NCBI GenBank assembly: GCA_028456385.1
Contig: JALNQF010000216.1
Coordinates: forward strand, 1 to 64,000
From: Ophiosphaerella korrae
Lineage: Eukaryota > Ascomycota > Dothideomycetes > Pleosporales > Phaeosphaeriaceae
Length of the DNA stretch: 64,000 nucleotides
Direction: 5' to 3'
Position 1 is the first letter of the stretch. Each line of letters begins with the position of its first letter. The notes below the pieces were generated by a model, which worked only from the letters and a program-made list of their open reading frames with translations, ran no database searches and had not been told where the DNA came from. A program made the position numbers and the translations under genes. Shown here one piece after another: positions 26,029 through 37,881 of the stretch.

Positions 26029-26778
26029 ACGCAGTATGACTGCCCCAGCCAGGGGTTGGCATAACATGGCCCGGTCATTTGATGCAGAAAGTTTGGTAGT
26101 AGAGCAGAGACGGAGTTAAGAGCAAGCTCAGTTGATGTCAGTAACGACATATGACGTCGACACGATATATGAGCATGCATCTTTCTCCAAAGGTTTTTTT
26201 GTCACTGATAACCCGAGACTCATGTTGATGGATGAAAGGGTGGGAAATGTATGTATGTCTTGTCTTGTCTTATCTTGTCTTGTCTTGCTTAGACTGCTGG
26301 ATAAGCGGGCGCTTGTATTGCTTGTAGGATTTGGTAGGTCTGTTGATGGCGTTTATAGCGCAGTTTGCTAGGGGCATAGAGTGGATTATATAGTTTATGA
26401 CAACCAATACATTGCAGAGATTATGTATCGGAACTGGCCAGTTCTGGTAGCATCAAGCCTGTGAACACAAAAGTCGAATGTCTCCAAACTCTCACCGAAC
26501 ATGAAACACCTCCAATCTGCCAGGGATTGTGCTTACAATATACAGTAGTAGGCGCAGCAGATCGACTTTAGTAAGCTAGGTATTTCTCTAGCCACCCAGC
26601 AAGCATCACGCATCGCACGTGTTTCGATGATTGGCTACGGAGCATCGATGCACATCTCGGCATCACCCCCCCACGCTTGACATACATTTTGTACACAGCC
26701 TCGGTGAGGTGGCCAGAGTAGATCTTAGATCTATCTAGGTGAAAACGCCTGGCCTACCTGCATTGTATCGCTATCAAT
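26029..26778. other. Intergenic with TGTCT simple repeat
   Basis: A pentameric TGTCT/TATCT repeat covers about 26256-26290, downstream of the kinase. The rest contains no gene and serves as promoter of the ankyrin gene. Confidence 0.6.
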
Positions 26779-28857
26779 ATGTCGAATAATCCATTCAGGC
26801 AACAGATTGAGGGTATGACCCATCCTAAACTCCAAACACTGCCTGGCCTTCAATCGCTGCATTCCAGCACTTCGTCGCTGTCGAATGGTGACACTTCGAG
26901 TGGAAATCATCACTTTGAGAGCAATGGGGTAGTCCTAGGTACACAGAAAAATAGAGGGCAGCAATTGCCCGAGGCATTGACTTCAGCCACGCTCTCTGCG
27001 CAACAAAATAGTTATCACGACGATTCACTACCCGAAGCAGTACAGAACCTTCAACTTCAAACCCAATTTCCAGCGGCCGTTGTTCAACCTCGCCATGCTC
27101 ATATCCCTTCATTCTCGCATATCAAAAAAGAGAGCCTTCCAAATGCCAGGCCTATGTATATCAGTGCACTTTCTAGTCAGCTCCAAGAAGTTGAAGCACC
27201 GCGATTGATGCCTGGAGAAGCAAATGCCGAAGTTCTTCGCCGGCTTAGAAAGGCAGAAAGAACTGTCAAGACCTTGAAGCGACGAGGCTCGAATGATTCG
27301 CTTTCATCCTTGATAAGCTATTCTATTAGAAGGCCAAGCATACCTGCACGTTCAGAAAGTGGACATTCGCTTGATGCTTTGGCGGCTGTTCTCGAAGATG
27401 TTGCACAGGAGGGGAATCTTGCACTTGTTGAGGCTGTGATGACCTTAGGGGCAAATCCAAACTTTCGGTCAGTCAACAGATTAAAGAACCGTCGACATGA
27501 CGCCTTAAATAAGGCCACTGCTGCCGGTCACGTTGATGTTATCGACTATCTTCTTCGGCAAGGCGCCACATATACCATTAGCGAGAGCCAAAAGAAAGAC
27601 GCTTATTCACCGGTGGATTATAAGCTTCTGGACGTGATATATTCAGGATACGGGGGCGTTGCACGCTACCTCATTTCTTCCCACGGCGCAAATCCCTTTA
27701 TTGAGCAATGGCCTCGGGAGTATTACGATAGCATTCGGACAGTATATAGAAGGACTATTCCAAACAAGGTCTACCAAAAATCTGTCCTCGACGCTATTAC
27801 AAGAGTAGGAAATGCTAATCAAGACATGAGCTTGCTGAAGGTAATCATAAACAACCCAGCGTTCAATCCCACCTCAATAAGCACACGAGTATACGAAGAC
27901 GTGCCCTACACAGGAGACGGCAGTAGAATGACACAAACAACTTACCACTACTCCGTTCTGTCAGCCTTTGTAAAAGCCGGCTGGGCCGACGCCGTAGAGT
28001 CAATGCTCAGCATAAACCCTAGTCCATCATCCTACGAAAAGCTCGACATCTCAACTTTCGAAGAAGGCCAGATTCCCAGTGCAAACTACCACCGTTTCGT
28101 ATATCCTGTCAACGCCTTAACAAAAGACACATGGCTATACAAACCCCAAGAGGCACTTCAAATCCTGAAACTGCTCATCGCCAACAACTTCACCATGACC
28201 GTCGCCCAACGCACAGCCGACGACTCCGCACCCAGAACACCACTCAGCCGCGCCATACTCGCCAACGCCTCAGACGGCATTGCAATGCTCTTCCGCGCGC
28301 ACCCCGAGCTAGTCAAGCAAGACGTGTCCTTCCGCCTCCTGCTAAAAGACGGCATAGAACACGAATACAAAGCCCAGCCCCTCGCCGCTGCAATCACACA
28401 AGGGAGTCTCTCCAGCGCACAAGCAATCCTCCGCCATGGCGCACAGCCCTACGATCCAGCCTTTTCGTACCCTAACGTCTGTCTTTTTGCCGCGGCGCAT
28501 GGCGGCGCGACGGCCACGACGCTGCTCAGGGAAATGCTGGTCATTGCGCCGGATTTACGGCCTGCCGCGCTGGAAACGGCGATTCAGAAGTTTAAGCCGG
28601 ATGCTGTGGAGGTGATTTTGAGTGGTGGGGGGGGGTGGGAGGGGGTTAGACTGTACGATGTTTTACTGCGGTGTAGGGATACGGAGCGAGATGAGGATGT
28701 TGCGAGGAGGTATATGCAGGTTATAGAGCTTGTGCATGGAATGGATAGCCAGGCGAAGATACCGAGGCCAGATGGGGTGACTGTTAGGGAAGCGATTGGG
28801 GCGGGGAATCGTGTTGGGGTTGACAAGTTGAGGAGTTTGGGAGTTGTGGATTTCTGA
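26779..28857 (+). CDS. Ankyrin-repeat protein (692 aa), function unknown
   Basis: One uninterrupted exon. The first 190 residues are low-complexity, rich in Ser, Gln and His, with a short charged helix (LRRLRKAERTVKTLKRRG). From about residue 205 the pattern is helix-turn-helix of ankyrin type: AQEGNLALVEAVMTLGANPN, then NKATAAGHVDVIDYLLRQGA, then VARYLISSHGANPF; later segments near 470-620 (LLIANNF, AILRHGAQPY, VEVILSGGGGW) look like further degenerate repeats. No signal peptide or membrane segment is seen. Such proteins are abundant in Pleosporales and mediate protein contacts; no partner can be inferred. The G-rich run GGTGGGGGGGGGTGGGAGGG near 28623-28642 lies inside the coding region and encodes a glycine run. 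Confidence 0.85.
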   Translation: MSNNPFRQQIEGMTHPKLQTLPGLQSLHSSTSSLSNGDTSSGNHHFESNGVVLGTQKNRGQQLPEALTSATLSAQQNSYHDDSLPEAVQNLQLQTQFPAAVVQPRHAHIPSFSHIKKESLPNARPMYISALSSQLQEVEAPRLMPGEANAEVLRRLRKAERTVKTLKRRGSNDSLSSLISYSIRRPSIPARSESGHSLDALAAVLEDVAQEGNLALVEAVMTLGANPNFRSVNRLKNRRHDALNKATAAGHVDVIDYLLRQGATYTISESQKKDAYSPVDYKLLDVIYSGYGGVARYLISSHGANPFIEQWPREYYDSIRTVYRRTIPNKVYQKSVLDAITRVGNANQDMSLLKVIINNPAFNPTSISTRVYEDVPYTGDGSRMTQTTYHYSVLSAFVKAGWADAVESMLSINPSPSSYEKLDISTFEEGQIPSANYHRFVYPVNALTKDTWLYKPQEALQILKLLIANNFTMTVAQRTADDSAPRTPLSRAILANASDGIAMLFRAHPELVKQDVSFRLLLKDGIEHEYKAQPLAAAITQGSLSSAQAILRHGAQPYDPAFSYPNVCLFAAAHGGATATTLLREMLVIAPDLRPAALETAIQKFKPDAVEVILSGGGGWEGVRLYDVLLRCRDTERDEDVARRYMQVIELVHGMDSQAKIPRPDGVTVREAIGAGNRVGVDKLRSLGVVDF

Positions 28858-29246
28858 AAGAATATGTGGCTGGAATTCAAGGCTGGCCGAGTCCCTGAAA
28901 AGAGACGCGCAGTTGGATTTGGGAGGGATTATGGTGTTTTGTACGTACTTGTTGAGACCACATGGTGTACAGGTGTTGTGTAGGTGCTGAGTCTTAACTG
29001 TCGAGACATGAAGGATTACTTCCACATGTCAATTTACTGATTAGCAAGATACGGCATAATTACGTAGTATCATCCATCAGTGCAAACCTTGTTTCTGCAA
29101 CACGAAATCACTTGAACGGCCCTCACAACCAATTACGAGAACCCAAGATTTGTGGCTTTACAAACACCTCCTCTTTTCCAACCCTATTAGGCTCAGCAAC
29201 GAGCTAGCCTTTTTCCATTCAAGACATTCTCCGATACCCACGTCTT

Positions 29247-29280
<34 letters not shown>

Positions 29281-29893
29281 TTATCTTGCATCAAAACCAT
29301 TGGTCGTATTCTCACCGCAACTTGTTGATTATTTGCGAAGTGTTGCACATCCCATCACCCTTTCATCTCCCTCCAAGGACCAATCCTAACCACCTAATGC
29401 CCCAAGCAAGACTAATGCCACGCAAACGAAACAAGGCTAACGAGCGGGATTTCATGCCCAAGCATTTCTAGGCACTCAAGTGCTTCGCGCTGCCTACTGC
29501 GCCCATCCAGTAACCTTGCGCGAAGCAGTTCCACATCCTCGGTATCTCCATTGTCTCGTGAGAATCGAGGGTGTATGCATATCTCATGCGCATCGTAACA
29601 CGAGGAGAGCCGGGATTGGGGGACGTAATTGTCTGGGTAGTTATTGGCGAAAATGCGGGGAGGAAGGGGGATGTGGTAGTGGCCAATGAGAGTGGTGGGG
29701 TGGAATGATGGCCAAGGCTTGGTGAGGCTGGGCAGTGCGATTAGGAGGAAAGGGGAGATGTAGGTGTGTATGGCAGTGGTATATAGGCATAGGGAAAAAT
29801 GTGTAGTTTAAGATGCGAAGCTGTGTCCTACACGCCCATCTTCCCGCAGACATTTCTTTCTTGAACATTGAGTACCTTGGCGTCCAATTCATC
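28858..29893. other. Intergenic with 31-base poly(A) run
   Basis: A homopolymer of 31 A occupies 29248-29278. No gene is seen; overlapping short frames have no recognisable content. The right part is the promoter of the MFS gene. Confidence 0.5.
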
Positions 29894-31641
29894 ATGTCGC
29901 AAAACTCTGGTATCGAGAACACGTCAAAAGGTTTGGGAGCCATGGAGATTGAAAAATCCAGCACTTTGGATTCAGGTAGTGCTAGACCAGACCTTGACAG
30001 GCTGTTGACAGAGGATGAGAAGAAAGTACTCAAGAGAGCAACGTGGGCCAATAACACCTTGTTTAGCTTAAACAATTACTAACCTTTCTCTCAGCCTGAA
30101 GACTGATTGGCGCCTTGTCCCCATCTTAGGTGCCTGTTACGCTATCAGCGCGATCGACCGCATCAATGTACGCCGCCAGCAATTATTCGTCTGGAAATAT
30201 TCTGAAAATATTTCTAGATTTCTGCCGCTCGTATAGCGGGCATGAATAGAGAACTAGGCTTCAATGTTGACGACCGCTACTCTGTCGCTCTGCTCGTCTT
30301 CTTCATTACATATTTCATCTTCGAGATTCCTAGTAATGTCGTGCTGCGGAAAGTTGGGGCTGCCAATTGGCTTGGTTTCCTGTGTATGGCATGGGGCCTA
30401 GTCACGTTTGGTGCTGGTTTTGCGAAGAAGTGGACAGTATGTTACTCGCAAAATAGTGAAATCTGAAACTGACATGGGCTAGGACATTGTGGTTTGCCGC
30501 CTTCTCCTTGGATTATTTGAGGCTGGATTTTTCCCGGGTTGTGTTTATCTTATCTCTTGTTGGTATACCCGCTTTGAGGTACAAAAGCGGCTCGCAGCAT
30601 TCTACAGTATTAATGTCCTTGCCAATGGATTTGGGTCGATTCTCGCATATGGTTGTATGCAACTCAGTGGCCGTAATGGCTGGCTCGGCTGGCGCTGGTA
30701 CGTATCGTGACATTTTCTGTTCATATATCATCAACAACCCACATAATCTAACATGCCCACTTTAGGATCTTCATCATCAACGGTGCAATGACAATGCTCC
30801 TAGCCCTTCTGGGTCGCTTGTTGATTGTGGACTTTCCAGACAAAGTTCATAAAGCACGTTTCCCCTTCCTCAAGCCTGCAGAGGTGTCCGCTATCCAAGA
30901 TAAACTCGAACGTGATAGACACGACTCCGAATTCGACGAGATCGACATGGCGAAGTTTGTCCGCGCATTTGCGCGCTGGGAGCTCTGGGCCTTTGCAATG
31001 AAGTTCTTCGCAGTAACAACGATGGTCTACGCCTTGGCTTTCTTTATACCTATTATTTTGGCCGGGATGGGCTACTCGGTTGGTAAAGTATTTTTGCTCT
31101 CTGCACCACCCGCGGTGGCAGCCGTGCCATGGATTATGCTTTGCTCGTGGGCCGCCGACCGGTTCAAGCTACGTGCGCCGTTCATCATTCTCCAGGCGCT
31201 AATTGGAATCGTGGGCCTGCTTATTGTGGCGTATTTCAAGGATAACAAGGTCAGATACGGTGGCGTTTTTTTATCCCTTGCGGCGGCGAATGCGAACATA
31301 CCTACCGTGTTGGCGTGGCAAGCGAACAACATTCGTGGCCAGAGCCTGAGAATGTAAGATACTCACTGGCGTGCTTACTTATGATGAGCTAATGCATGGA
31401 TAGGGTTGCGTCTGGTCTGCAAGTTGGCTTTGGTGCCATTGGAGGCATTTACGCGTCCACTGTTTTTATGGAGAGGGAGATCCCTTTGTACAGGACTGGT
31501 ATCTGGGCAGTTACGGGTGCGCAATTGTACTTGATTGTTTCCTCATCCCTCTTGGTTTTTCATTACCGGCGCCAAAACAAGAAGGCAGATCGTGGGGAGA
31601 TTGTGATTGAAGGCTTGGAGGGGTTTAGGTATACGTACTAG
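29894..31641 (+). CDS. MFS anion:cation symporter, allantoate permease (Dal5) type
   Basis: There are six exons: 29894-30042, 30095-30167, 30218-30436, 30483-30697, 30766-31353 and 31404-31641, giving 493 residues; introns are 46-68 nt. Reading passes through all joins in phase. Family marks: a cytosolic head ending in LTEDEKKVLKRAT, LVPILGACYAISAIDRINISAAR in helix 1, the Y-F-I-F-E-I-P-S-N motif in helix 2, CRLLLGLFEAGFFPG in helix 4, and W-R-W-I-F-I-I-N-G at helix 6. These are characteristic of the ACS family that includes Dal5, Tna1 and vitamin/carboxylate transporters. Twelve helices are expected; the total is slightly shorter than usual. The substrate is unknown. There is no linked catabolic gene next to it. 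Confidence 0.87.
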
Positions 31642-32555
31642 GCCGTTGACAGACTCCATATCGTCTTTCGGCGAATACACGCAGTTTTGCTGCAAAGGAT
31701 AAAATCTTGCGATGACCCGAGTAGGTGTTTGATGATGCGGTATTGGTAACCTCACCCCAAACCACGTCAACCACAAGGGCTGAGCGAGCGATGACGAGTA
31801 CGCATTCTGTCAAGCTCGGCCCTAATGCCGTGTCTCCGTGGATGATATTTAGTGGCTGGCGTTAGCAGAGACGCAGATTGGAGCCGGATCTTAGGATTCC
31901 GGGCTGAGTGCTGGATACCATATCATGAGAAATGATTAGGTAGGACGTGGAATGAGCGCGATGATACAGTCGCAGTAGGCGCTGGCGAAGAGACGGAACC
32001 CAGCCAGTCCAGGCTGCGGAGAGACGAATTGCCGTGTTCTTAAAGAGTTACAGTGAAGTCGAGTCCCGGGTGCGAGGATGGCTGAGGCCGGGGAGATGCC
32101 GCAGCGATGCCCCAACGGCCTGGGTGCTGACAGACGGCCCTAAGAATAGAAGACCCCGCCAACCCTACGCACACCTTTTACTAGCGACACGGAGCGATCA
32201 ATCGCAACTAAAAGCGTGCAAGAGACGTCCCAAATGCATCCGTAAAGCCTGTTCATACGCGGCAGTCTTGATCTGCCAGCAGGCCCCGCAGCGCCCGAAA
32301 CATTCTGTAAGTTGTGTTTCCTGTTTCCCAATCTGACATCATGCGGCTTGGCTGGCCGTGCATTGACCCGGCGAGTCGCATTGCTCACAATATCCCAGAT
32401 AGCCATAGTGCCTTTCGCATCGTGCAGGGGACCCATAAGCACCCACCCGCCTTCTGCTGACGGCTGCCATCACCAACTTGCCCATCCTCTTCCCCTCATC
32501 GGGCTCGAAAAAGTAGAAGCCCACCAGGAAGACGTCGGCAGAGCCACCCGCCAAG
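31642..32555. other. Intergenic, promoter of the DUF7053 gene
   Basis: No gene is seen. Overlapping open frames near 32140-32550 are G+C-rich and probably reflect the 5' UTR and promoter of the next gene. Confidence 0.4.
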
Positions 32556-33710
32556 ATGATGAAAAAGAAGACGACCTACACTAATATCACGCCTATCCCC
32601 AGCTTCATTCCGCGCCAGCTCGCCATTGATATGCTGCAGAGCCATGGCGAAATCATCGAGCTGAACCCTCTAGTCACGGGCTACGAGGCCATCAAGGCTC
32701 CACGAAACGCGCCAGCCGATGAGTTCTATGCGACCTGGTACGAAATCTCCCAGAGGATACAGTACATCCCGGGCATCGGCAAGCTTGGGAGCGGCGCAAT
32801 CAAGTTCAACGGCTGCTTTCACGACATGCCCTGGGGCCTGCAAACCCACACCTATGCGCCAGCCGGCGTCGACCTCCGCAACAAATGGCAGATATGCGGC
32901 AACCAACCAGGCGAGCCGCCAGAGACGCGCGAGTTGGGGCTCGGTGCTCCGCCCGAAGGCTTGTACTTGCGCGAAGACATTGAGATCAAGTGCAACGTCA
33001 CCATGATTGGCTTCGTCAAGAAGGAGACCCAGGCAGCCTCTAAGAAGATGGTGGAGCGCTTGATCAAGAAGGCCGAGTTGCTCGATGCCGGTGTGCTGCA
33101 GGGCATGATGGAGAACGGCAAGCTCAAGACCCACAATCCAGCAGACAAGCGACCCGCCGATCTCAAGTCGCCCAGCCAGTCCCCTGCGCAGGTATACAAA
33201 ATGCCCATGTCGCCCACTCGTTCGCCCACTTTCCCCCAAAATCAGATGGGTAGCCAGTCCAGCTATGTCCCGCCGTCGCAGCTCTTGGGCCAAAACACCG
33301 TCGTCATGGAGCTACCAGGCGATTACTACCACCCACAACAGTCGCCAGGAATGTTGCATCCCAACAACCAGCACATGTCTATAGCATCTGATAGCACTCC
33401 TGGACATTCGCCACAACCAAACGACACGCGCTGGTCCACTGTCTCGCACAGCTCTACATCCTCACGGCCAAGCTCCTACGCCCCATCCGAGGGTATGCGG
33501 AGCCCGCCCCTTGAGCAGAAGGGGTTTGCTGCCGAGTTGCCGACCATGGAGGAAACGAGGGAAGAGCACGACGCACGACGAGAGAGGGATAACAATCTTC
33601 CTCCTAACCAGCAAAAGTATGTATACAATCCAGCGGATTATGCAAGGACGCATGCTCAATTCGCCCCTGCGCCCCCGTATGTACCGCATGCTGGATATCA
33701 ATATCAGTAG
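32556..33710 (+). CDS. DUF7053 domain protein
   Basis: A single exon of 384 residues; two ATGs lie in tandem and the first is taken. The domain spans about residues 5-165: TTYTNITPIPSFIPRQLAID, ELNPLVTGYEAIKAP, FYATWYEISQRIQYIPG, CFHDMPWGLQTHTYAPAGVDLRNKW, then the REDIEIKCNVTMIGFVKK strand. The order and wording match DUF7053, a START-like fold family known only from fungi and without assigned function. From about 190 on the protein is disordered, rich in Pro, Ser and Gln, ending in a Tyr/Pro/Ala-rich tail. No signal peptide or membrane segment is present. Confidence 0.85.
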   Translation: MMKKKTTYTNITPIPSFIPRQLAIDMLQSHGEIIELNPLVTGYEAIKAPRNAPADEFYATWYEISQRIQYIPGIGKLGSGAIKFNGCFHDMPWGLQTHTYAPAGVDLRNKWQICGNQPGEPPETRELGLGAPPEGLYLREDIEIKCNVTMIGFVKKETQAASKKMVERLIKKAELLDAGVLQGMMENGKLKTHNPADKRPADLKSPSQSPAQVYKMPMSPTRSPTFPQNQMGSQSSYVPPSQLLGQNTVVMELPGDYYHPQQSPGMLHPNNQHMSIASDSTPGHSPQPNDTRWSTVSHSSTSSRPSSYAPSEGMRSPPLEQKGFAAELPTMEETREEHDARRERDNNLPPNQQKYVYNPADYARTHAQFAPAPPYVPHAGYQYQ

Positions 33711-34022
33711 TCCTCTTATTCACCAATGTTTCCTTGTGTTGAAAGTTCAGTGTTTCCCAATGATGGATTGTTCAATGAGTAGCGTCGAGAACTAAGAGAA
33801 GGAATTTAGTACGGCGTTCAAGTTTGCGAAAATTCCGGCGTTAAATGATTTGTTGCCTGCCTATTTAGATATCCCAGTCGCTGAAGCAATGTAGTTCTAA
33901 TGTTCCACTGTTCGGTCGCCTCGGCGAAATACTTCTTGCTCTGCTGGTAGTAATAGATTACATTGAACCTCCGCTTGAACCAGGCAAAAATCGACTACGG
34001 TGGCAATGTGTAAGGGCCCAAT
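33711..34022. other. Short intergenic gap
   Basis: The 312 bp lie between two plus-strand genes. Nothing is recognised beyond the likely 3' UTR and promoter. Confidence 0.35.
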
Positions 34023-35057
34023 ATGCCATGTGACCATGATGTAAGAAATCGGCTAACAAGAAAGGGTTGTGGGAAATGGTTTATGAGTGATGTCGTTGAG
34101 CATAGAAAAGGTGGTATCGCTAAGTTTGCGGCTCATCTGCACCAGTTAACGGGGGCCAAAGTCGTGGCAACACCTTACGATTCGAGCAGCACAAACCAAA
34201 AGTACAAGTTTCAAAGTCCTATGAACTTCTTTCGAGGTGTCTTCACAGCCCTCGCAAATACATTTCGAAAACCTCCCACGCAATCCACATTGCCCCAACA
34301 TAACAGCACAACAACAACAACAACAACAACAACACAACAGACAAGCGCTGGGACAACTTCATCACCACACAAGAATTTACACCTCCTATCCTGCATGCAC
34401 GCCGGGCGGTTCCGAAAGTCTTTACACCAGGACCCCATTGAAGAAATAACTAATGATCGCGACCTCTTCTTGTTCCTCCGCAAGCAATTTACCCATCACC
34501 GCGGCCGATTCTGCACACTCCTCTCTCTCAAAACAGTCAACAGCGTCAAATTCATCAAGTTCCGGCTCCCCATAGGAGGCAGCGTAGAAGTGCGTCACCA
34601 CGATCCCTTCCAGCCGCTTTCACGCTGCGACTGCTTGCCGCCGCGCGACCGCGTCGAACCCGCGCCCCGAGCCGAGTACAAGTGCAAGCCCGGCCCACCA
34701 GATATTTGGCCGCCTATCGACCCGGAGTATCTTGCGCACCTTATGGTTTCGCCTTGTTACGTCAACGAAAAGGATGACTGGATACTGCGCATGCTTCCGA
34801 AGCGGATATGCGGCACGTTGCAGGGTAAGACGGGCCAGCCGGTCGAGGGGTGGGGGATATATTTCCAGGAGGGATGGGATAGAAATATAATTACGTTGAT
34901 GGTGTTTGTACTGTTCACGGTAACGAGTTTGGTGTTTGCAATCTTGTGGTACAAGTTGAAAATGGATATGCAAGGTGCGTTTGGCGTGAGTGCGTACATG
35001 ATGGCGGTATGTGCGGTGGTCATATCCATGGTCACAATGTGGGCGGACAAGATCTGA
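34023..35057 (+). CDS. Uncharacterised membrane protein with two C-terminal helices
   Basis: The open frame has 344 codons; the start is uncertain. ATG 34023 is the first, but the ATG at 34219 (MNFFRGVFTALANTF) is an attractive alternative because the first 65 residues look atypical. A threonine run coded by (CAA/ACA)n lies near residue 95. The conserved part begins about residue 118 (LHLLSCMHAGRF) and includes DRDLFLFLRKQF, a cysteine pair in RCDCLPP, EYKCKPGPPDIWPPIDPEYL and EGWGIYFQEGWD. Two hydrophobic helices follow (about 285-310 and 318-342) with QGAFGVSAY between. I recall similar proteins in many Pleosporales, often in large families, without known function. Confidence 0.7.
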   Translation: MPCDHDVRNRLTRKGCGKWFMSDVVEHRKGGIAKFAAHLHQLTGAKVVATPYDSSSTNQKYKFQSPMNFFRGVFTALANTFRKPPTQSTLPQHNSTTTTTTTTTQQTSAGTTSSPHKNLHLLSCMHAGRFRKSLHQDPIEEITNDRDLFLFLRKQFTHHRGRFCTLLSLKTVNSVKFIKFRLPIGGSVEVRHHDPFQPLSRCDCLPPRDRVEPAPRAEYKCKPGPPDIWPPIDPEYLAHLMVSPCYVNEKDDWILRMLPKRICGTLQGKTGQPVEGWGIYFQEGWDRNIITLMVFVLFTVTSLVFAILWYKLKMDMQGAFGVSAYMMAVCAVVISMVTMWADKI

Positions 35058-35882
35058 TTGTAATGATTTTTCTTGATTCGCATCTTGGAAGAAACTGCAG
35101 CCCCGGTATCTTATATCGATTGTTGCTTTGTCCCCTTGTCGTACGCCTTATCCTCGTCTTTCCGTTGGTCATCATCAGCTTTTACTTTCCGCATCCTTTC
35201 CCTCGATTTTCTGTCTCGCTTTAACTCTCCTAGGTTTCTTTGCACTGATTGGGTCCATCTGCGCTTCTATCTTTCCACTGGTCGTTATTCAGTTACTGTT
35301 CCTAGGCCCTATCGAGCCATGGGGCATAACACAAGGAAAATTACAACAACAAAACAATAGATTCAATAAGGGGACACCCAAAACGAGTAAGTGTTGAAGC
35401 AAAACCCACTTCAACCTTCAAGGAATAGAATACAAGAGAGCTTGGTGTTCCCGGAGTACGACGAATCAACTTACCATACCGCCATACCTGTACCATGGAA
35501 ACTCCTCCTTTAACTCTTTCGCATCTTCAACCCCTCCCGAAACCCCTCTTCCAACACCCGCGAGGACAAAAAAAAAAAAAAAAAAAGACATCTCTGCATT
35601 TCGTCGATCTGGCAACGAACTAATACCCGGCGAGGCGTGGAAAAAAGAGTGCATGATTCCGGAATTCTATAATCGCAATCAAAAGGGCGGGTTTACCAAA
35701 TCTCAGAAAAATCAAGAAGTAAGGACGATAATATTCCAGATCTCGAACAGCGGCAGAGTATGATGATGACCTATAGGCACCAAACCAAACAAATCGATAA
35801 CATCATGCCGAACCTAATGTTGAATCCACACCACACCACGCCCCCTAGTCTCGTCGTTGTCACCCTTATAAGGAATATAATC
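35058..35882. other. Intergenic with 19-base poly(A) run
   Basis: The gap lies between convergent genes. Poly(A) of 19 bases occupies 35568-35586. No gene is recognised. Confidence 0.45.
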
Positions 35883-37881
35883 CTACAAAATCGGCACCGT
35901 CCTCTCACCCCTGGACACACGCTCCAAGTCACTCGTTGCCTCCCAAAGAATCTGCTCCTCCTCAATGCGCTCGCCCGTCGTCATCTCATACACGACATCA
36001 ATTGTGCCCTTTGCACTGTGGACCTCGACATGAATGTTCCTGACGCGCGCGGCGTCAACAATGTCGCTGGCCCGCCGAATGGCTGGATTGCGCGGGAGAA
36101 AGGCGCCAGTTTTAATGTCGATGAGCTCGTAGTGGTGAGGCAGGTTTTCTTCTTTGCCCATGCACTGCAGCGCGACCATGCCGGCGCTCAAAGAGTCCCA
36201 CATGCTTTCGCGTCGGCGGGAGCGGAGGAGGAGGGAGATGGCGCGGCGCCGCGTGGTGGGGTCGCGGCAGCGGCTTCCGACGATGAAGAGGGGGACGATG
36301 GGCGAGAGTTCGAAGGAGGGTGTGAAGGATGATGTAGATGGTGCTGCCATGTGCGTTGTGATGTGTTTTTTGGGGGCTGGAGGTTGCGTCGAGGTTGGAG
36401 TTGGTTCGTGAGCGAAGGTGAATGTGTTGCCTGAAGGGGGCGGTGGTGGTTTTGTAGCTGGGTTAGGGGCGATTGGACGATAGTCCGGTCCTCGGGTAGG
36501 CGATGGTGTCGCTGTACGAGTGGATTGCGATTGTGGTCCGAGTATGGGCATTGTCTCGGCAAGGTCAACAATCGTCTTGAAGGAGTCGACAAAAGGGTCC
36601 CAGGTCATCTCAGATCGCAACCCAAACCCTGAGCCCAGGATGATTCGAAGCGAAGTAGCACACATCTTCAAAAGTGTGTCCCCTGCGTATGTTTTTGGGT
36701 CACCTTGCTTGTGAGGCGGGATGTCCTGTTGATACTTTGCAAATGCCTTTTCCCATTGTTCACAGCTGGCTACTGTTTGTCGATATGTCTGCAACCATGT
36801 GGGTATCTCTGGTGCTTGGGGGTGACTAGTAGCTAAACCAGATAACCACATCACGCAGCGTGTAAGTCCCACAAGCTCATCTCGAGCCACATCATTGCTA
36901 GTGTACACCTCTTGAATCCGTGGGCACTCTGGAGGCTTGTCCTTTATGTAATTGTAGTGCGAAGATTCATCGGAGAAAGTCATTGCTTGCAAGTCGAACC
37001 GATAAAATACGTTAGCGATGGTATCCCGAAATAAGTTCGTGTGCATGCCTTTTCTTGGTTTGTATTGTTCCAAAATGCGCATGCCGTTCTGAAGATGCAT
37101 GTTGGCAGATTTGTAGTTACCGGCGAGATTCTCGTAGCACACGAATATGATGCATGCTACAAGGACGACTTCAAGGCTAACTTTACCTTCCTGGTGGGCT
37201 GTAAGAAGATCATTAGAATATTTCACAGCTTGCATATATTGAATGAATGCAAAGTCGTTGCCATTGGCCGTGCACATTGGCGTGACGCGCTCGAATCGTT
37301 CATGCATGGTACTGAGTGCCAGCATACCATGTTTGATGGCCGGCTCGCCGTAGCTTAGTTGCAGAACTGCTCGACTCCAAAGCTCCGAGTCAAAGAACTC
37401 TGTCCACATAGGCAAAGCACGCATCTGAAAGTACTCGAATGATCGGTTCAGCATAGGGTCTGGACTAAGACTCCAGGAAGGGTTTCTCAATATACTGTAA
37501 GATGTATGCGATGCCTGCTGGGGCAAAGCCAAAAAGGCCGAGTTCCGGTAGTAAGCTGACGCGACATGACGGATGTTCTTCGCCTTGTCGATATGTGCGT
37601 ATCTGAAATAGCAAGGCGGGATCAATTTGGTGATTATATAGTGTATCTGTGAGTATTTACGTACCCATCACAGGTCCGGCCTGTCTTAGAACAACGCAAG
37701 CAGGTAGGTTTCGTTTCGTCGCACTTGACTTTCCTTATTCTGTATCTCATCAGCCCAGGGAAGCCAGGGTTGCCCATTACCTGTATCCAGCAACAGCTCG
37801 TACATACCTGCAAGTTTCACAGCCTGTTTTGACTCGTATTTTATGTTGCTTTTCTAAGCTGCGCAACCTTGGCCCATTCAT
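35883..37881 (-). CDS. Zn2Cys6 transcription factor with fungal-specific domain
   Basis: There are three exons: 37881-37808, 37739-37665 and 37602-35883, giving 622 residues; introns are 68 and 62 nt. The first two exons code the DNA-binding domain: Cys21, Cys24, Cys31, Cys38, Cys41 and Cys48 in C-x2-C-x6-C-x6-C-x2-C-x6-C spacing, with the basic R-x-R-K-V-K stretch between the second and third cysteines. Both introns cut the zinc cluster or its edge, which is common in this class. The long third exon holds the regulatory region, starting with SYSILRNPSWSLS and continuing with LWSRAVLQLSYGEPAIKHGMLALSTMHE and MRILEQYKPR, typical of fungal transcription factor proteins with the DUF3468-like domain. 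A Pro/Thr/Ser-rich linker lies near 410-480. Target genes are unknown; it is not adjacent to a clear cluster. Confidence 0.88.

Noticed and set aside
35883..36592. Open frames opposite and within the Zn2Cys6 gene
   Set aside because: They overlap a long, clearly conserved coding exon and are shadows of its codon bias.
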